Part shown: in pieces, positions 17,217 through 24,809 of the stretch
Numbering within the stretch: position 1 is the stretch's first letter
Layout of the letters: each line of letters opens with the position of its first letter
Source: Candidatus Poribacteria bacterium
Lineage (GTDB): Bacteria; Poribacteria; WGA-4E; GCA-2687025
Length of the DNA: 43,149 nt
Assembly: GCA_018644665.1 (NCBI GenBank)
Contig: JABGQA010000132.1
Span: 1-43,149 of the forward strand
Direction: 5' to 3'
Translations under genes and position numbers: made by a program
The notes under the pieces: model-generated
The model's input: only the letters and a program-made list of their open reading frames with translations
Told to the model about the DNA's origin: nothing
Database searches by the model: none

Positions 17217-19497
17217 CGCAACGGCGTGGCTGATGGTCTGCACGATCGCATCGGTGGCTGTGGCTGCCCCCTGCGTTGCCGACGAGTTTGTGCTCGACAG
17301 TGATGTGTGGACCATACGCGTGTCCCCGACGACCCTGGAAGTAGTGGCGACCCCTCGTGGCCACAGCGACGTGACCATCGCCGCTGCTCAGGCCGAATTG
17401 GGTCCGGTCGCGCACCAGCGCGTCGATGGCGCCCGCGCGACTTGGTCCCTGCCCGATGTCGGCATGACGGTCACGATGGAGCTGACGGGCGATGCGCTCA
17501 CGGCGGATTTCGTGTCCGACCGCGTCGGCGAGTTCGAGTGGCCGCGCGTCCCGGGAGAGCTCGCGCACGGGTGGATACTGCCCCTGCACGAGGGCAACTA
17601 CGTTCCGGCCGACCACGCGGGGTGGCAGCGTTTCCTAGGCGAGCGCGGCCGCACGGACACGACCGAGGGTCTGTCGATGCCCTTCTGGGGTCTCGACTGC
17701 GGCGACTACACCCTGACGTACATCGCCACGAACGAACTGAACAACGCCTACTGGTTCGCGGAACGCGACGGCCGGCTGGCCCTCCGCTTCGCCCACGAGT
17801 TCACGCGCAATTGGGATCGCAAGGAGTACGGGCTCACGGTCCTCTTGGGAGGACCGTCGCCGATAGAACCCGCGCGCAAGTACAGGGAATGGCTCATCGA
17901 CCGGGGCGAGTTCGTCTCCATGCGGGAGAAGATCGAGCGGACGCCCGAAGCCGCCAAGCTGCTCGGCGCCGCGCACATCTATCTGTGGGGCGACGCGCTC
18001 CTTACGCGCCACGACGTCCGGGACTGGCCGGCATTCGTGAGGGCTCTCCGCGCCTCCTCCTCACCTCCCCTGGCGCGCCTTGTGTCTCGACTAAGCGAGG
18101 ACGCAACCGCCGCCCTCGGGGACATCGAGGCGGACAGCATCGTCTTCAAGTACCTGAAGATCACGCTCACCGACGGCATCAGCGAGGCGCTTCGAGACCC
18201 GGCCTACTATGACCAGGCCGCATGGAGCGGTATCGAACTACCTGACCAGGCCATACAGCTCCTGGCGACCGACCGCGCCACCTTGGGCGAACCGGACATC
18301 TACCGTCTCAACGGCCTGCTGCTGGGCGCGGCGCTTCCAAAGGTCCTCCTGCCGCCGGAGACGTGGGGCGACGGTGTCTCCACGAAGATGGTGGACCGGT
18401 TCGTGGCTGACGGCTTCGACCGTCTCTGGTTGGGTCTGGACTCCTGGCAGGGCGGCTTCCGCCATCCCGCTGCGATCGAGCGGGCGCAGGACGCCGGCTA
18501 CCTCATTGGGCCGTACGACTCGTTCCACAGCATCCACGACCCCGACGAAGAAGACACCTGGGAGACCGCGCAGTTCAGCCGGGAGCTGTACGAGACGGGC
18601 GGAATCGTCCGGGCCGACGGGTCGTACAAGCGGGGCTTCAAGCAGAAGGGGTACAACCTCAGCCCCACCGCCGCGCGACCGCATGTCGAACGGCGCGTGA
18701 ACCGGATCGTCGACCTCATGCGGCGTCCGTACAACTCGTGGTTCGTGGATTGCGACGCGTACGGCGAGCTGTTCGACGACTACTCGGAACTGCATCCCGC
18801 GACGCAGCTCGACGACATGCGAGAACGGCTGCGCCGCATGGCATGGATCGTCGACGAGCACGACGCCGTAGTCGGTTCCGAGGGAGGCTCGGCGTACGCG
18901 GCCTCGACGATACACTTCGCCCATGGCATGACGACGCCCGTCATCGGGTGGGGCGATCCCGACCTCAAGGACAAGCAGTCGCCGTACTACCTCGGCGGCT
19001 ACTGGCCGCCCGACGGTCCTGCGGTGTTCACGAAGCAGGTACCGCTCAAGCCCGACTACTACCTGCCCTACTTCGACCCGCGCTACCGACTGCCGTTGTT
19101 CCAGACGGCGTTCCACGACTCGGTCATCACGACGCATCAGTGGGGCTACCCAAGCCTGAAGTTCTCCGACCAGATAACGACGACGGCGCTTACGGAAGCG
19201 CTCTACGCCGTGCCGCCGATGTACCACATGAACCTGGGCGAATACGCGAAGCACCGGGCGCGGATGCGCGCGCACTACGGCTTTCTGTCCCCAATACTGC
19301 GCGAGTGCGCACTGGAGGCGCTCACGGACTTTCAGTGGCTCAGCGAGGATCGGATGGTGCAAAGGACGGTCTTCGGCGCCACGGGGGAGATCGTCGTGAA
19401 CTTCGGTGACGAACCCTACGAGCGTGAAGACGTGCGAATCCCAGCGAAGGGCGTAGTCGCCCGCGTGGGTGGACAAGCGACGGAGTACGTGCCATAG
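17203..19497 (+). CDS. Exported GH101-like (clan-related) glycosidase
   Basis: 764 aa from the ATG at 17203; the start is uncertain (ATGs at 17194 and 17233 are alternatives, and no clear ribosome site is seen). A signal peptide follows (WLMVCTIASVAVAAPCVA). Residues 30-230 are beta-rich, with a sandwich-like WGLDCGDYTLTYIATNELNN. The rest resembles the TIM barrel of GH101/GH129-like enzymes, which cleave alpha-GalNAc-linked glycans. TKMVDRFVADGFDRLWLGLD begins the barrel. The nucleophile candidate is Asp518 in WFVDCDAYGELFDDY, and the acid/base candidate is Glu560 in VVGSEGGSAYA. A C-terminal beta domain closes it. Family placement is by motif pattern only, and substrate is inferred. The gene overlaps the end of the GST gene by 14 bases. 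Confidence 0.65.
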   Translation: MRSGSATAWLMVCTIASVAVAAPCVADEFVLDSDVWTIRVSPTTLEVVATPRGHSDVTIAAAQAELGPVAHQRVDGARATWSLPDVGMTVTMELTGDALTADFVSDRVGEFEWPRVPGELAHGWILPLHEGNYVPADHAGWQRFLGERGRTDTTEGLSMPFWGLDCGDYTLTYIATNELNNAYWFAERDGRLALRFAHEFTRNWDRKEYGLTVLLGGPSPIEPARKYREWLIDRGEFVSMREKIERTPEAAKLLGAAHIYLWGDALLTRHDVRDWPAFVRALRASSSPPLARLVSRLSEDATAALGDIEADSIVFKYLKITLTDGISEALRDPAYYDQAAWSGIELPDQAIQLLATDRATLGEPDIYRLNGLLLGAALPKVLLPPETWGDGVSTKMVDRFVADGFDRLWLGLDSWQGGFRHPAAIERAQDAGYLIGPYDSFHSIHDPDEEDTWETAQFSRELYETGGIVRADGSYKRGFKQKGYNLSPTAARPHVERRVNRIVDLMRRPYNSWFVDCDAYGELFDDYSELHPATQLDDMRERLRRMAWIVDEHDAVVGSEGGSAYAASTIHFAHGMTTPVIGWGDPDLKDKQSPYYLGGYWPPDGPAVFTKQVPLKPDYYLPYFDPRYRLPLFQTAFHDSVITTHQWGYPSLKFSDQITTTALTEALYAVPPMYHMNLGEYAKHRARMRAHYGFLSPILRECALEALTDFQWLSEDRMVQRTVFGATGEIVVNFGDEPYEREDVRIPAKGVVARVGGQATEYVP

Positions 19498-19631
19498 GCG
19501 GTGTTGCGCGACTCCGCATCAAGCATGTCGCGAGGCGCAGATCCTCGTGGCGCACACCCGTCGCTTTCCGCGGCATCCGCGACCACGTAACATAGAGCCG
19601 ACGGCGCCCACACGATGGACGGGAGGGTTCC

Positions 19632-19907
19632 ATGTCCGTGTCCTCACGCAGATCGCTTCACGAGCTGATAGAAGCTCTCCCCGACGCGGAGATAGAGGCC
19701 GCGCGCAGGGCCCTTCAGGAACCGCTCGAGCGCGCCACCCTCGGGACCCTTGAGGACGCGCAGGCGAGGGTGGAGCGGCGGCTTCTCGAAGCCGGGCAGC
19801 TCGCAAAGATCCCCCGGCGAGAGGACATCCTCGGCCGCCCAAAGACCCCGCGACCACGGCTGTCGGGTAAGACCATCGCCGAGACGATTATCGAAGAACG
19901 TAGGTGA
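19632..19907 (+). CDS. Antitoxin of a type II VapBC-like pair
   Basis: 91 aa, ATG preceded by GGGAGG at five bases. The N-terminal half is helical and charged (RRSLHELIEALPDAEIEAARRAL). The C-terminal tail RPRLSGKTIAETIIEERR is the kind of flexible arm by which VapB/Phd-type antitoxins wrap their toxin. Its TGA overlaps the toxin ATG (TGATG), the usual arrangement that makes antitoxin first. Such antitoxins also repress their own promoter; no operator is evident upstream. Because the toxin is interrupted, this antitoxin may be free of its normal selective constraint. Confidence 0.75.
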   Translation: MSVSSRRSLHELIEALPDAEIEAARRALQEPLERATLGTLEDAQARVERRLLEAGQLAKIPRREDILGRPKTPRPRLSGKTIAETIIEERR

Positions 19908-20362
19908 TGCCCGCCTACTACGTAGACAGCAGCGCCCTCGTGAAGCGATACATTGAGGAGGCGGGCAGCGGGTCCGTGGCGCGACTCCTTGATGACCCTG
20001 ACGTCGTGGTGTACGTGTCGCATATCGCAGGCGCCGAAGTCGTCGCGGCCTTGACGCGTCGAGGTAAAAGCGAACGCTGGTCGTAGGGGCGCATTGATGG
20101 AATCGTCGGCCTGTTCTCCGACGACCTGGATTCGCGATCCTGGCGCGTGGAGACCTCCTCAACGACGCTGGATTTCGCGATGTCGCTCGCGCGGCGGCAC
20201 GGGCTGAGGGGCTATGACGCGGTACATCTGGCGGCGTGCCTTGAAGTGAACGCCATACACATCGACGAGGGCGCCGATCCCGTAACGCTGGTCTCGTCTG
20301 ACGACGAACTGAACGCCGCGGCAGAAGCGGAGGGACTCGCCGTCCTCAATCCGCTCGACTGA
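19907..20362 (+). pseudogene. vapC: VapC-like PIN-domain toxin interrupted by an in-frame amber codon
   Basis: The PIN-domain ribonuclease reads in a single frame from ATG 19907 to the TGA at 20360-20362, except for a TAG at 20084-20086 (codon 60). No frameshift is needed. The acidic residues that bind the metal are all retained across the break: Asp7 in YYVDSSALVKRY, the Glu in HIAGAEVVAAL, the Asp in LRGYDAVHLAACL, and the Asp pair in LVSSDDELNAAA. Downstream of the stop the sequence keeps family character, so the mutation looks recent. One base change (for example from CAG) explains it. Several intact genes here end in TAG, so amber reassignment is unlikely. Readthrough or a sequencing or assembly error are alternatives. 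Confidence 0.8.
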
Positions 20363-20482
20363 CGCCCAGGGGGCCTTCGCGAAGCCCAACCCCGCGGGAA
20401 TGGATCGTCTCCTCGGCCAGGCGGGCAGGAAACCGCAGCGCTTCGTCGCGCGGAGAACCGCGGAGTTCGCGACGCGCGTCCC

Positions 20483-21352
20483 TCAGCCATCAGGGGTCGA
20501 TCGCGTAGGGCGGCCCACGTGCCCGACCCGCTCCGGCGCGGAATACACGTTGAACCGCCCGTCGCGCAGGAATCCGACGAGCGTCATCTCGGCCTCCAGC
20601 GCCATGTCCACCGCGAGACTGGACGGCGCCCCGATGGCGGCGAGTACCGTCACGCCGGCCACCCAGCACTTCTGCACGATCTCGTACCCAGCACGCCCGG
20701 TCACCAGAACGACGTGCCTGTCCAGCGGCACACGTCCGGCGAGCAGACTCGCGCCGATGACGGCGTCGGTGGCGTTGTGCCGCCCAATGTCCTCGCGGCG
20801 AAGGGTCAGTTCCCCGTTCAGGTCGAACAGTCCTGTGGCATGGATGCCCCCCGTCCTGTGGAACGTGGACTGCTCCTCGCGCAGACGGCTCCCAATCGAG
20901 TTGAGAACGTCGGCCTCCACGCGGTGTTCCGTTGCGAGGGGGCGGAGTTCCGCAGTCAGATCCTCCACGACCGAACGCCCGCACACGCCGCAAGCCGACG
21001 AACTCACGAACGAGCGGCGCTGCCCCATGTCGGGCGGCGCGCAGTCGGGGTGCAGGCGGACGACGATGCGGTTGTCGCGGTTGTCCCGCGGTATTCGCGG
21101 GTCGGACGTGTGGTCGACGGAAAGGATGTCGTCTCGTATGCGAACAATACGCTCGGCGTGCAGCAGCCCGACGGCGAGTTCCGCGTCGGCGCCCGGCGTG
21201 CGCATGGTCGTCAGGAGTGGGATGGACGAACCGCCATGCTCGACCACGATCTCGAGCGGTTCCTCGACGGCGAGCCAGTCCTGCGCCCGAGACGACTCGC
21301 CGGCTTCCCATCGGCGCATGTCAACGCGCTCGGAGCGGCGATCCCTCGCCAT
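20483..21352 (-). CDS. fdhD: FdhD, sulfur carrier for formate dehydrogenase maturation
   Basis: 289 aa. FdhD transfers sulfur from a cysteine desulfurase to the molybdenum/tungsten bis-MGD cofactor of formate dehydrogenases. The essential CxxC is seen in SSSACGVCGRS (Cys121 and Cys124). Other family blocks are EDIGRHNATDAVIG (cofactor-nucleotide binding), LVTGRAGYEIVQKCWVAGV, and AIGAPSSLAVDMA. Length is normal. No formate dehydrogenase, molybdopterin gene or desulfurase is in the window, so its client lies elsewhere. It starts 44 bases after the end of the PhyH gene on the same strand and may be its operon partner. It converges on the broken vapC. Confidence 0.92.
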   Translation of the reverse strand: MARDRRSERVDMRRWEAGESSRAQDWLAVEEPLEIVVEHGGSSIPLLTTMRTPGADAELAVGLLHAERIVRIRDDILSVDHTSDPRIPRDNRDNRIVVRLHPDCAPPDMGQRRSFVSSSACGVCGRSVVEDLTAELRPLATEHRVEADVLNSIGSRLREEQSTFHRTGGIHATGLFDLNGELTLRREDIGRHNATDAVIGASLLAGRVPLDRHVVLVTGRAGYEIVQKCWVAGVTVLAAIGAPSSLAVDMALEAEMTLVGFLRDGRFNVYSAPERVGHVGRPTRSTPDG

Positions 21353-21396
21353 CTGCGGCTTGTCCTCACGACGGCTCCGATGCGCCTGCTGACGCG

Positions 21397-22107
21397 CTAC
21401 CGCCGGTCGTTGCCCTGATACAGCGGTTCCCCACGCACCAGTACCCGCTTGTCGTTGTCGAAGTCCATCAACTCGTCTTGGCTATGGTAGCCGACGGTCA
21501 TGCTCGTCCGGCTGCCGTCGGTCGCGTTCGGCCCCACGCCGTGGAAGATCATGCTGTCGATCGCGAGCAGCCCGCCGGCCTTCATCGGCACCGGCACCAT
21601 CTGGTCGATCAGACCCGCTTCCGCCATCCGATCCACGCCCTCGTGGCTCGGCGACGTCATGCCCGATTCCAGGAAGTGCGTCCCTGGGATGATCCGGGTG
21701 CACCCGTTCTCCATCGTCGACTCTTCGAGGTAGATGAGGACGGTCACGATGGTTCGCGACCATTGCAGCACATCGCGGTGCAGGTAGGCGCTGCCGTCCT
21801 CGTGCAGCCGGAGGGTCGCGTGGTTATGACGGTTGCGGATGAACTCGATGTTCGGCCCGAGCAGCGACGTGAGCGGGTCTAGGATCTCGTCGCAGGTGAT
21901 CGTGCGCTCGAACACGCCGCCTCGCCCCCACACGTCGGATATGCGGACGGGCCTCCCCTTGCTTCGGACGACCGGCTCGACCTCGTTCTCGATGTCCTGC
22001 CAGATAGCGTCCCGCAGTTCCTCGGTGTGCGCGTCGCTCAGCGTCGTGGGCAGCTTGAAGAACCCGTTGTGCCGGAAGAACCGCACCTGTGATGGCGTTA
22101 GTGACAT
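21397..22107 (-). CDS. Phytanoyl-CoA dioxygenase (PhyH) family oxygenase
   Basis: 236 aa from the ATG at 22105-22107, preceded by AGGGGG; an upstream-extended frame is rejected because it overlaps the permease gene. PhyH-family enzymes are non-haem Fe(II)/2-oxoglutarate oxygenases on a double-stranded beta-helix. The iron triad is visible: His110 and Asp112 in YLHRDVLQW and His189 in MIFHGVGPNATDGSR, with Arg200 placed to bind 2-oxoglutarate. The N terminus FFRHNGFFKLPTTLS is typical. Bacterial members hydroxylate many small molecules, so the substrate cannot be named. The start lies 29 bases after the end of permease A. Confidence 0.88.
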   Translation of the reverse strand: MSLTPSQVRFFRHNGFFKLPTTLSDAHTEELRDAIWQDIENEVEPVVRSKGRPVRISDVWGRGGVFERTITCDEILDPLTSLLGPNIEFIRNRHNHATLRLHEDGSAYLHRDVLQWSRTIVTVLIYLEESTMENGCTRIIPGTHFLESGMTSPSHEGVDRMAEAGLIDQMVPVPMKAGGLLAIDSMIFHGVGPNATDGSRTSMTVGYHSQDELMDFDNDKRVLVRGEPLYQGNDRR

Positions 22108-22136
22108 CTGACCCCCTTTGCCCCTTTTGCGCAGGC

Positions 22137-23408
22137 CTACACGTGCCGCAACGCATCCGTAGGTGGCAGGAACGCCGCTCGGAACGCGGGCAGTATCCCC
22201 GCGATCACGCCGATTATCCCTGCGACCAGCATCGCGAAAAGCGCGGCGTCCAGCGACACTACGGACGGCCACACCAACCCTCCCGGCGGCCCCCCGCCGC
22301 CGCGGTTCAGCAGCGCCGAGATCGCGAACGCGGCGATCTTCCCTAAGCCCCAGCCGACGCCAACGCCGACCACGCCACCGATGGCTCCCAGCACGAGCGA
22401 TTCGATGAGGAACTGATACAGGATGTGGACGCGATGGGCGCCGACAGCCTTCCGCAATCCGATCTCGTACGTACGTTCCGTCACCGACACGAGCATCATA
22501 TTCATGATGCCGACGCCTCCGACAACGAGCGCGATACTCGCCACGCCGGTAAGGAAAGCCTTCATCACGAAGCTGATCTTCCCCACCTCCTCCATGATCT
22601 GGTCGGAGGTCTGGAACCGGAACGCCTGCGCCGCATCCGCGATCATGTGGCGACGCTGCAAGATCACCTTCACCTCGCGCACGGCCTTCCTCACCTGAAG
22701 CGTCGACTTGGCGCGGATGAAGAACACGCCGACGTACTGGTGCCCGGCGAACCGCTCATGGAAGGTCGTGAGAGGGAGCAGGAGGTTGTTGTTCGTCCCC
22801 GTGAAGTCCGGGGAGTTGTCCGGCTTCTTCTCCATGATCCCCACGATCGTCAGCCGCACACCGGCGATGGTGATCTGTTCGCCTAGCGCTGAGCCGCCCT
22901 TATACAGGTCGCGCTCGATGTCCGTGCCGATCACGCAGACGCGTGCTTTCCGTTCGATATCGATCGCTGTCAGGAACCGCCCGCGATCGATGAACCAGTT
23001 GTGCCCCCGGTCATAGTCGGGCGAAGTGCCGACCATGCGCACCTGCTTGTATTGCGCGCCATGGCGGGCCGTCTTCTCCCACCAGTTCTCGGGCACCACG
23101 AACTTGACGGACGGAGCGTCGGCCTCAATCGCCAGTACGTCCCCGTATTCCAGGTACGCGCGGCTCTTGTTACGCTCCCATTTTCCGTCCGGTTGCTGAA
23201 CCCAGTCGTCTCGCCAGCACACGATGCCGTTGCCCATGCCCATGCTCTCGAGAAGGCCGATAACCATCTTGTTCAGGCCTTCGCTCACCGATACCGACAC
23301 CGTCACCGCGCAGATGCCGATCACCATACCCAGCATCGTCAGGCCGGCGCGAAGCTTCTGCCGGAACAGCGCCGTGAAGCCTTGAAACAGACTGTGGGAT
23401 AGGACCAT
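22137..23408 (-). CDS. MacB/FtsX-type ABC permease A
   Basis: 423 aa. Layout is that of MacB-type permeases: TM1 at about 22-42, a large periplasmic domain (about 45-280), then three TMs (about 285-310, 330-365, 385-412). Signature segments are LRAGLTMLGMVIGICAVTVS and, in the last part, GVGIMNMMLVSVTERTYEIG, which couples to the ATPase, and ending PPTDALRHV. MacB-like permeases transmit cytoplasmic ATP hydrolysis to envelope substrates or lipoproteins by mechanotransmission. This copy is near-identical to permease B at both ends but diverges in the periplasmic domain. No ATP-binding subunit is in the window, so it must use an unlinked ATPase. Confidence 0.88.
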   Translation of the reverse strand: MVLSHSLFQGFTALFRQKLRAGLTMLGMVIGICAVTVSVSVSEGLNKMVIGLLESMGMGNGIVCWRDDWVQQPDGKWERNKSRAYLEYGDVLAIEADAPSVKFVVPENWWEKTARHGAQYKQVRMVGTSPDYDRGHNWFIDRGRFLTAIDIERKARVCVIGTDIERDLYKGGSALGEQITIAGVRLTIVGIMEKKPDNSPDFTGTNNNLLLPLTTFHERFAGHQYVGVFFIRAKSTLQVRKAVREVKVILQRRHMIADAAQAFRFQTSDQIMEEVGKISFVMKAFLTGVASIALVVGGVGIMNMMLVSVTERTYEIGLRKAVGAHRVHILYQFLIESLVLGAIGGVVGVGVGWGLGKIAAFAISALLNRGGGGPPGGLVWPSVVSLDAALFAMLVAGIIGVIAGILPAFRAAFLPPTDALRHV

Positions 23409-23483
23409 CCGAACTCCGTCTGGTGGAACCGTAGAGCAACGACATCGCCGTCGATGTCGCCCGGGTCGCGCCGCGTGCCCTCT

Positions 23484-23531
23484 GTGTAGGCCGGTCCCGG
23501 CGACGGCTGAAGCGTCAGCCGGCCTCTACAC
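23484..23531 (-). repeat. Imperfect palindrome between permeases A and B
   Basis: A 48-base inverted repeat has outer arms gtgtaggccgg (23484-23494) and ccggcctctacac (23519-23531), pairing with a two-base bulge. Inside is an alternative hairpin, ggctga-agcg-tcagcc (23505-23520). The right arm contains the TAG stop of permease B, because GTGTAG is its Val-stop end, so the left arm resembles an inverted copy of that gene end. A second perfect hairpin, cgacatcg-ccgt-cgatgtcg, lies at 23440-23459. Roles may include 3'-end stabilisation, attenuation or a REP-like element. Confidence 0.55.
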
Positions 23532-24797
23532 GTGCCGCAGCGCGTCTGTGGGTGGCAGAAAAGCGGCCCGGAACGCGGGCAATATCCCCGCGACAACGCC
23601 GATTATCCCCGCGACGAGCATCGCGAACAGCGCGGCGTCCAGCGACACAACGGACGGCCACGTGAACCCTCCCGGAGGCCCTCCGCCGCCACGGTTCAGC
23701 AGCGCCGAAATCGCGAACGCCGCGATCTTCCCGAGGCCCCATCCAACGCCGACGCCGACGACGCCACCCAGCGCTCCCAGCACCAGCGATTCGATCAGGA
23801 ACTGGTACAGAATGTGAACTCGGAATGCGCCGACCGCCTTCCGCAACCCGATCTCGTACGTACGCTCCGTCACCGACACGAGCATCATGTTCATGATGCC
23901 CACGCCACCCACGACGAGCGCGATGCTCGCCACGCCCGTGAGGAACGCCTTCATCACGAAGCTGATCTGCCCCACATCCTTCATGATCTCGTCGGAGGTG
24001 AAGAACCCGAATGCCTGCGTGGCGTCAGGGATCATGTGCCGCCGTTGCAGTATCACCTTCACCTCACGCAACGCCTGCCGAACTTGCAGCGTCGACTGCG
24101 CGCGGATGAAGAACACCCCGACGAACTGATGGCCCGAGAAGCGCTCTTGGAACGTCGTCAGCGGCATCAGGATCGTGTTGTTCGTGCCTGTGAAGCCCGG
24201 CGAGTTGTCCGCCTTCGCCTCCATTATCCCGACGATCGTCAGTCGCGCGGTGCCGACGGTTATCTGCTCGCCGATCGCCGACTCGCCCTTGTAGAGGTCG
24301 CGCTGGATGTCGGTCCCGACGACGCACACCTGTTCCTTTCGCTCGACGTCAAGCTCCGTCAGGAACCGGCCGCTGCCCGTGTACCAGTTGTGTCCTCGCA
24401 TGTAATCGGGCGTCGTCCCGACCAGCCGCACCTGCTTGTATTCGGCATCGTGACGCGCCGTCAGATCCCACTGGTTCTCGGGCACGACGAACTTCACCGA
24501 AGGAGCGTCCGACTCGATCGCCAGCGCATCGCTATACCGCAGGAAAGCGCGGCTGGTGTTCCGCACCCACTTGCCATCCGACTGTTGAACCCAGTCGTCG
24601 CGCCAGCATACGATGCCGTTGCCCATCCCCATATTCTCGAGGAGGCCGATGACCATCTTGTTCAGGCCTTCGCTCACCGACACCGACACGGTCACCGCGC
24701 AGATGCCGATCACCATCCCCAGCATCGTCAGGCCGGCGCGCAGCTTCTGCCGGAACAGCGCCGTGAACCCTTGCAGCAGGCTGTGCGAAAAGACCAT
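23526..24797 (-). CDS. MacB/FtsX-type ABC permease B (paralogue of A)
   Basis: 423 aa, the same length and layout as permease A, and colinear with it without gaps. Residues 1-70 and about 300-423 differ from A at only a handful of positions. The periplasmic domain (about 75-280) differs at many (for example YGDVLAIEA against YSDALAIES, and GHNWFIDRG against GHNWYTGSG). This is a tandem duplicate with uneven divergence. It starts 12 bases after the end of permease C, implying co-translation. The stop TAG lies inside the palindrome at 23484-23531. Predicted inner-membrane permease subunit; the partner ATPase is absent here, and A and B could form a heterodimer. Confidence 0.88.
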   Translation of the reverse strand: MVFSHSLLQGFTALFRQKLRAGLTMLGMVIGICAVTVSVSVSEGLNKMVIGLLENMGMGNGIVCWRDDWVQQSDGKWVRNTSRAFLRYSDALAIESDAPSVKFVVPENQWDLTARHDAEYKQVRLVGTTPDYMRGHNWYTGSGRFLTELDVERKEQVCVVGTDIQRDLYKGESAIGEQITVGTARLTIVGIMEAKADNSPGFTGTNNTILMPLTTFQERFSGHQFVGVFFIRAQSTLQVRQALREVKVILQRRHMIPDATQAFGFFTSDEIMKDVGQISFVMKAFLTGVASIALVVGGVGIMNMMLVSVTERTYEIGLRKAVGAFRVHILYQFLIESLVLGALGGVVGVGVGWGLGKIAAFAISALLNRGGGGPPGGFTWPSVVSLDAALFAMLVAGIIGVVAGILPAFRAAFLPPTDALRHV

Positions 24798-24809
24798 CGC
24801 TCGACCCGC

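Noticed and set aside
16128..17378. A 617-residue minus-strand frame covering the GST gene
   Set aside because: The part opposite the GST gene is a shadow. The real gene starts at 16127 with a ribosome site and signal peptide.
20084..20146. Frameshift as the cause of the broken vapC
   Set aside because: Both halves are in the same frame; the only lesion is a TAG codon.
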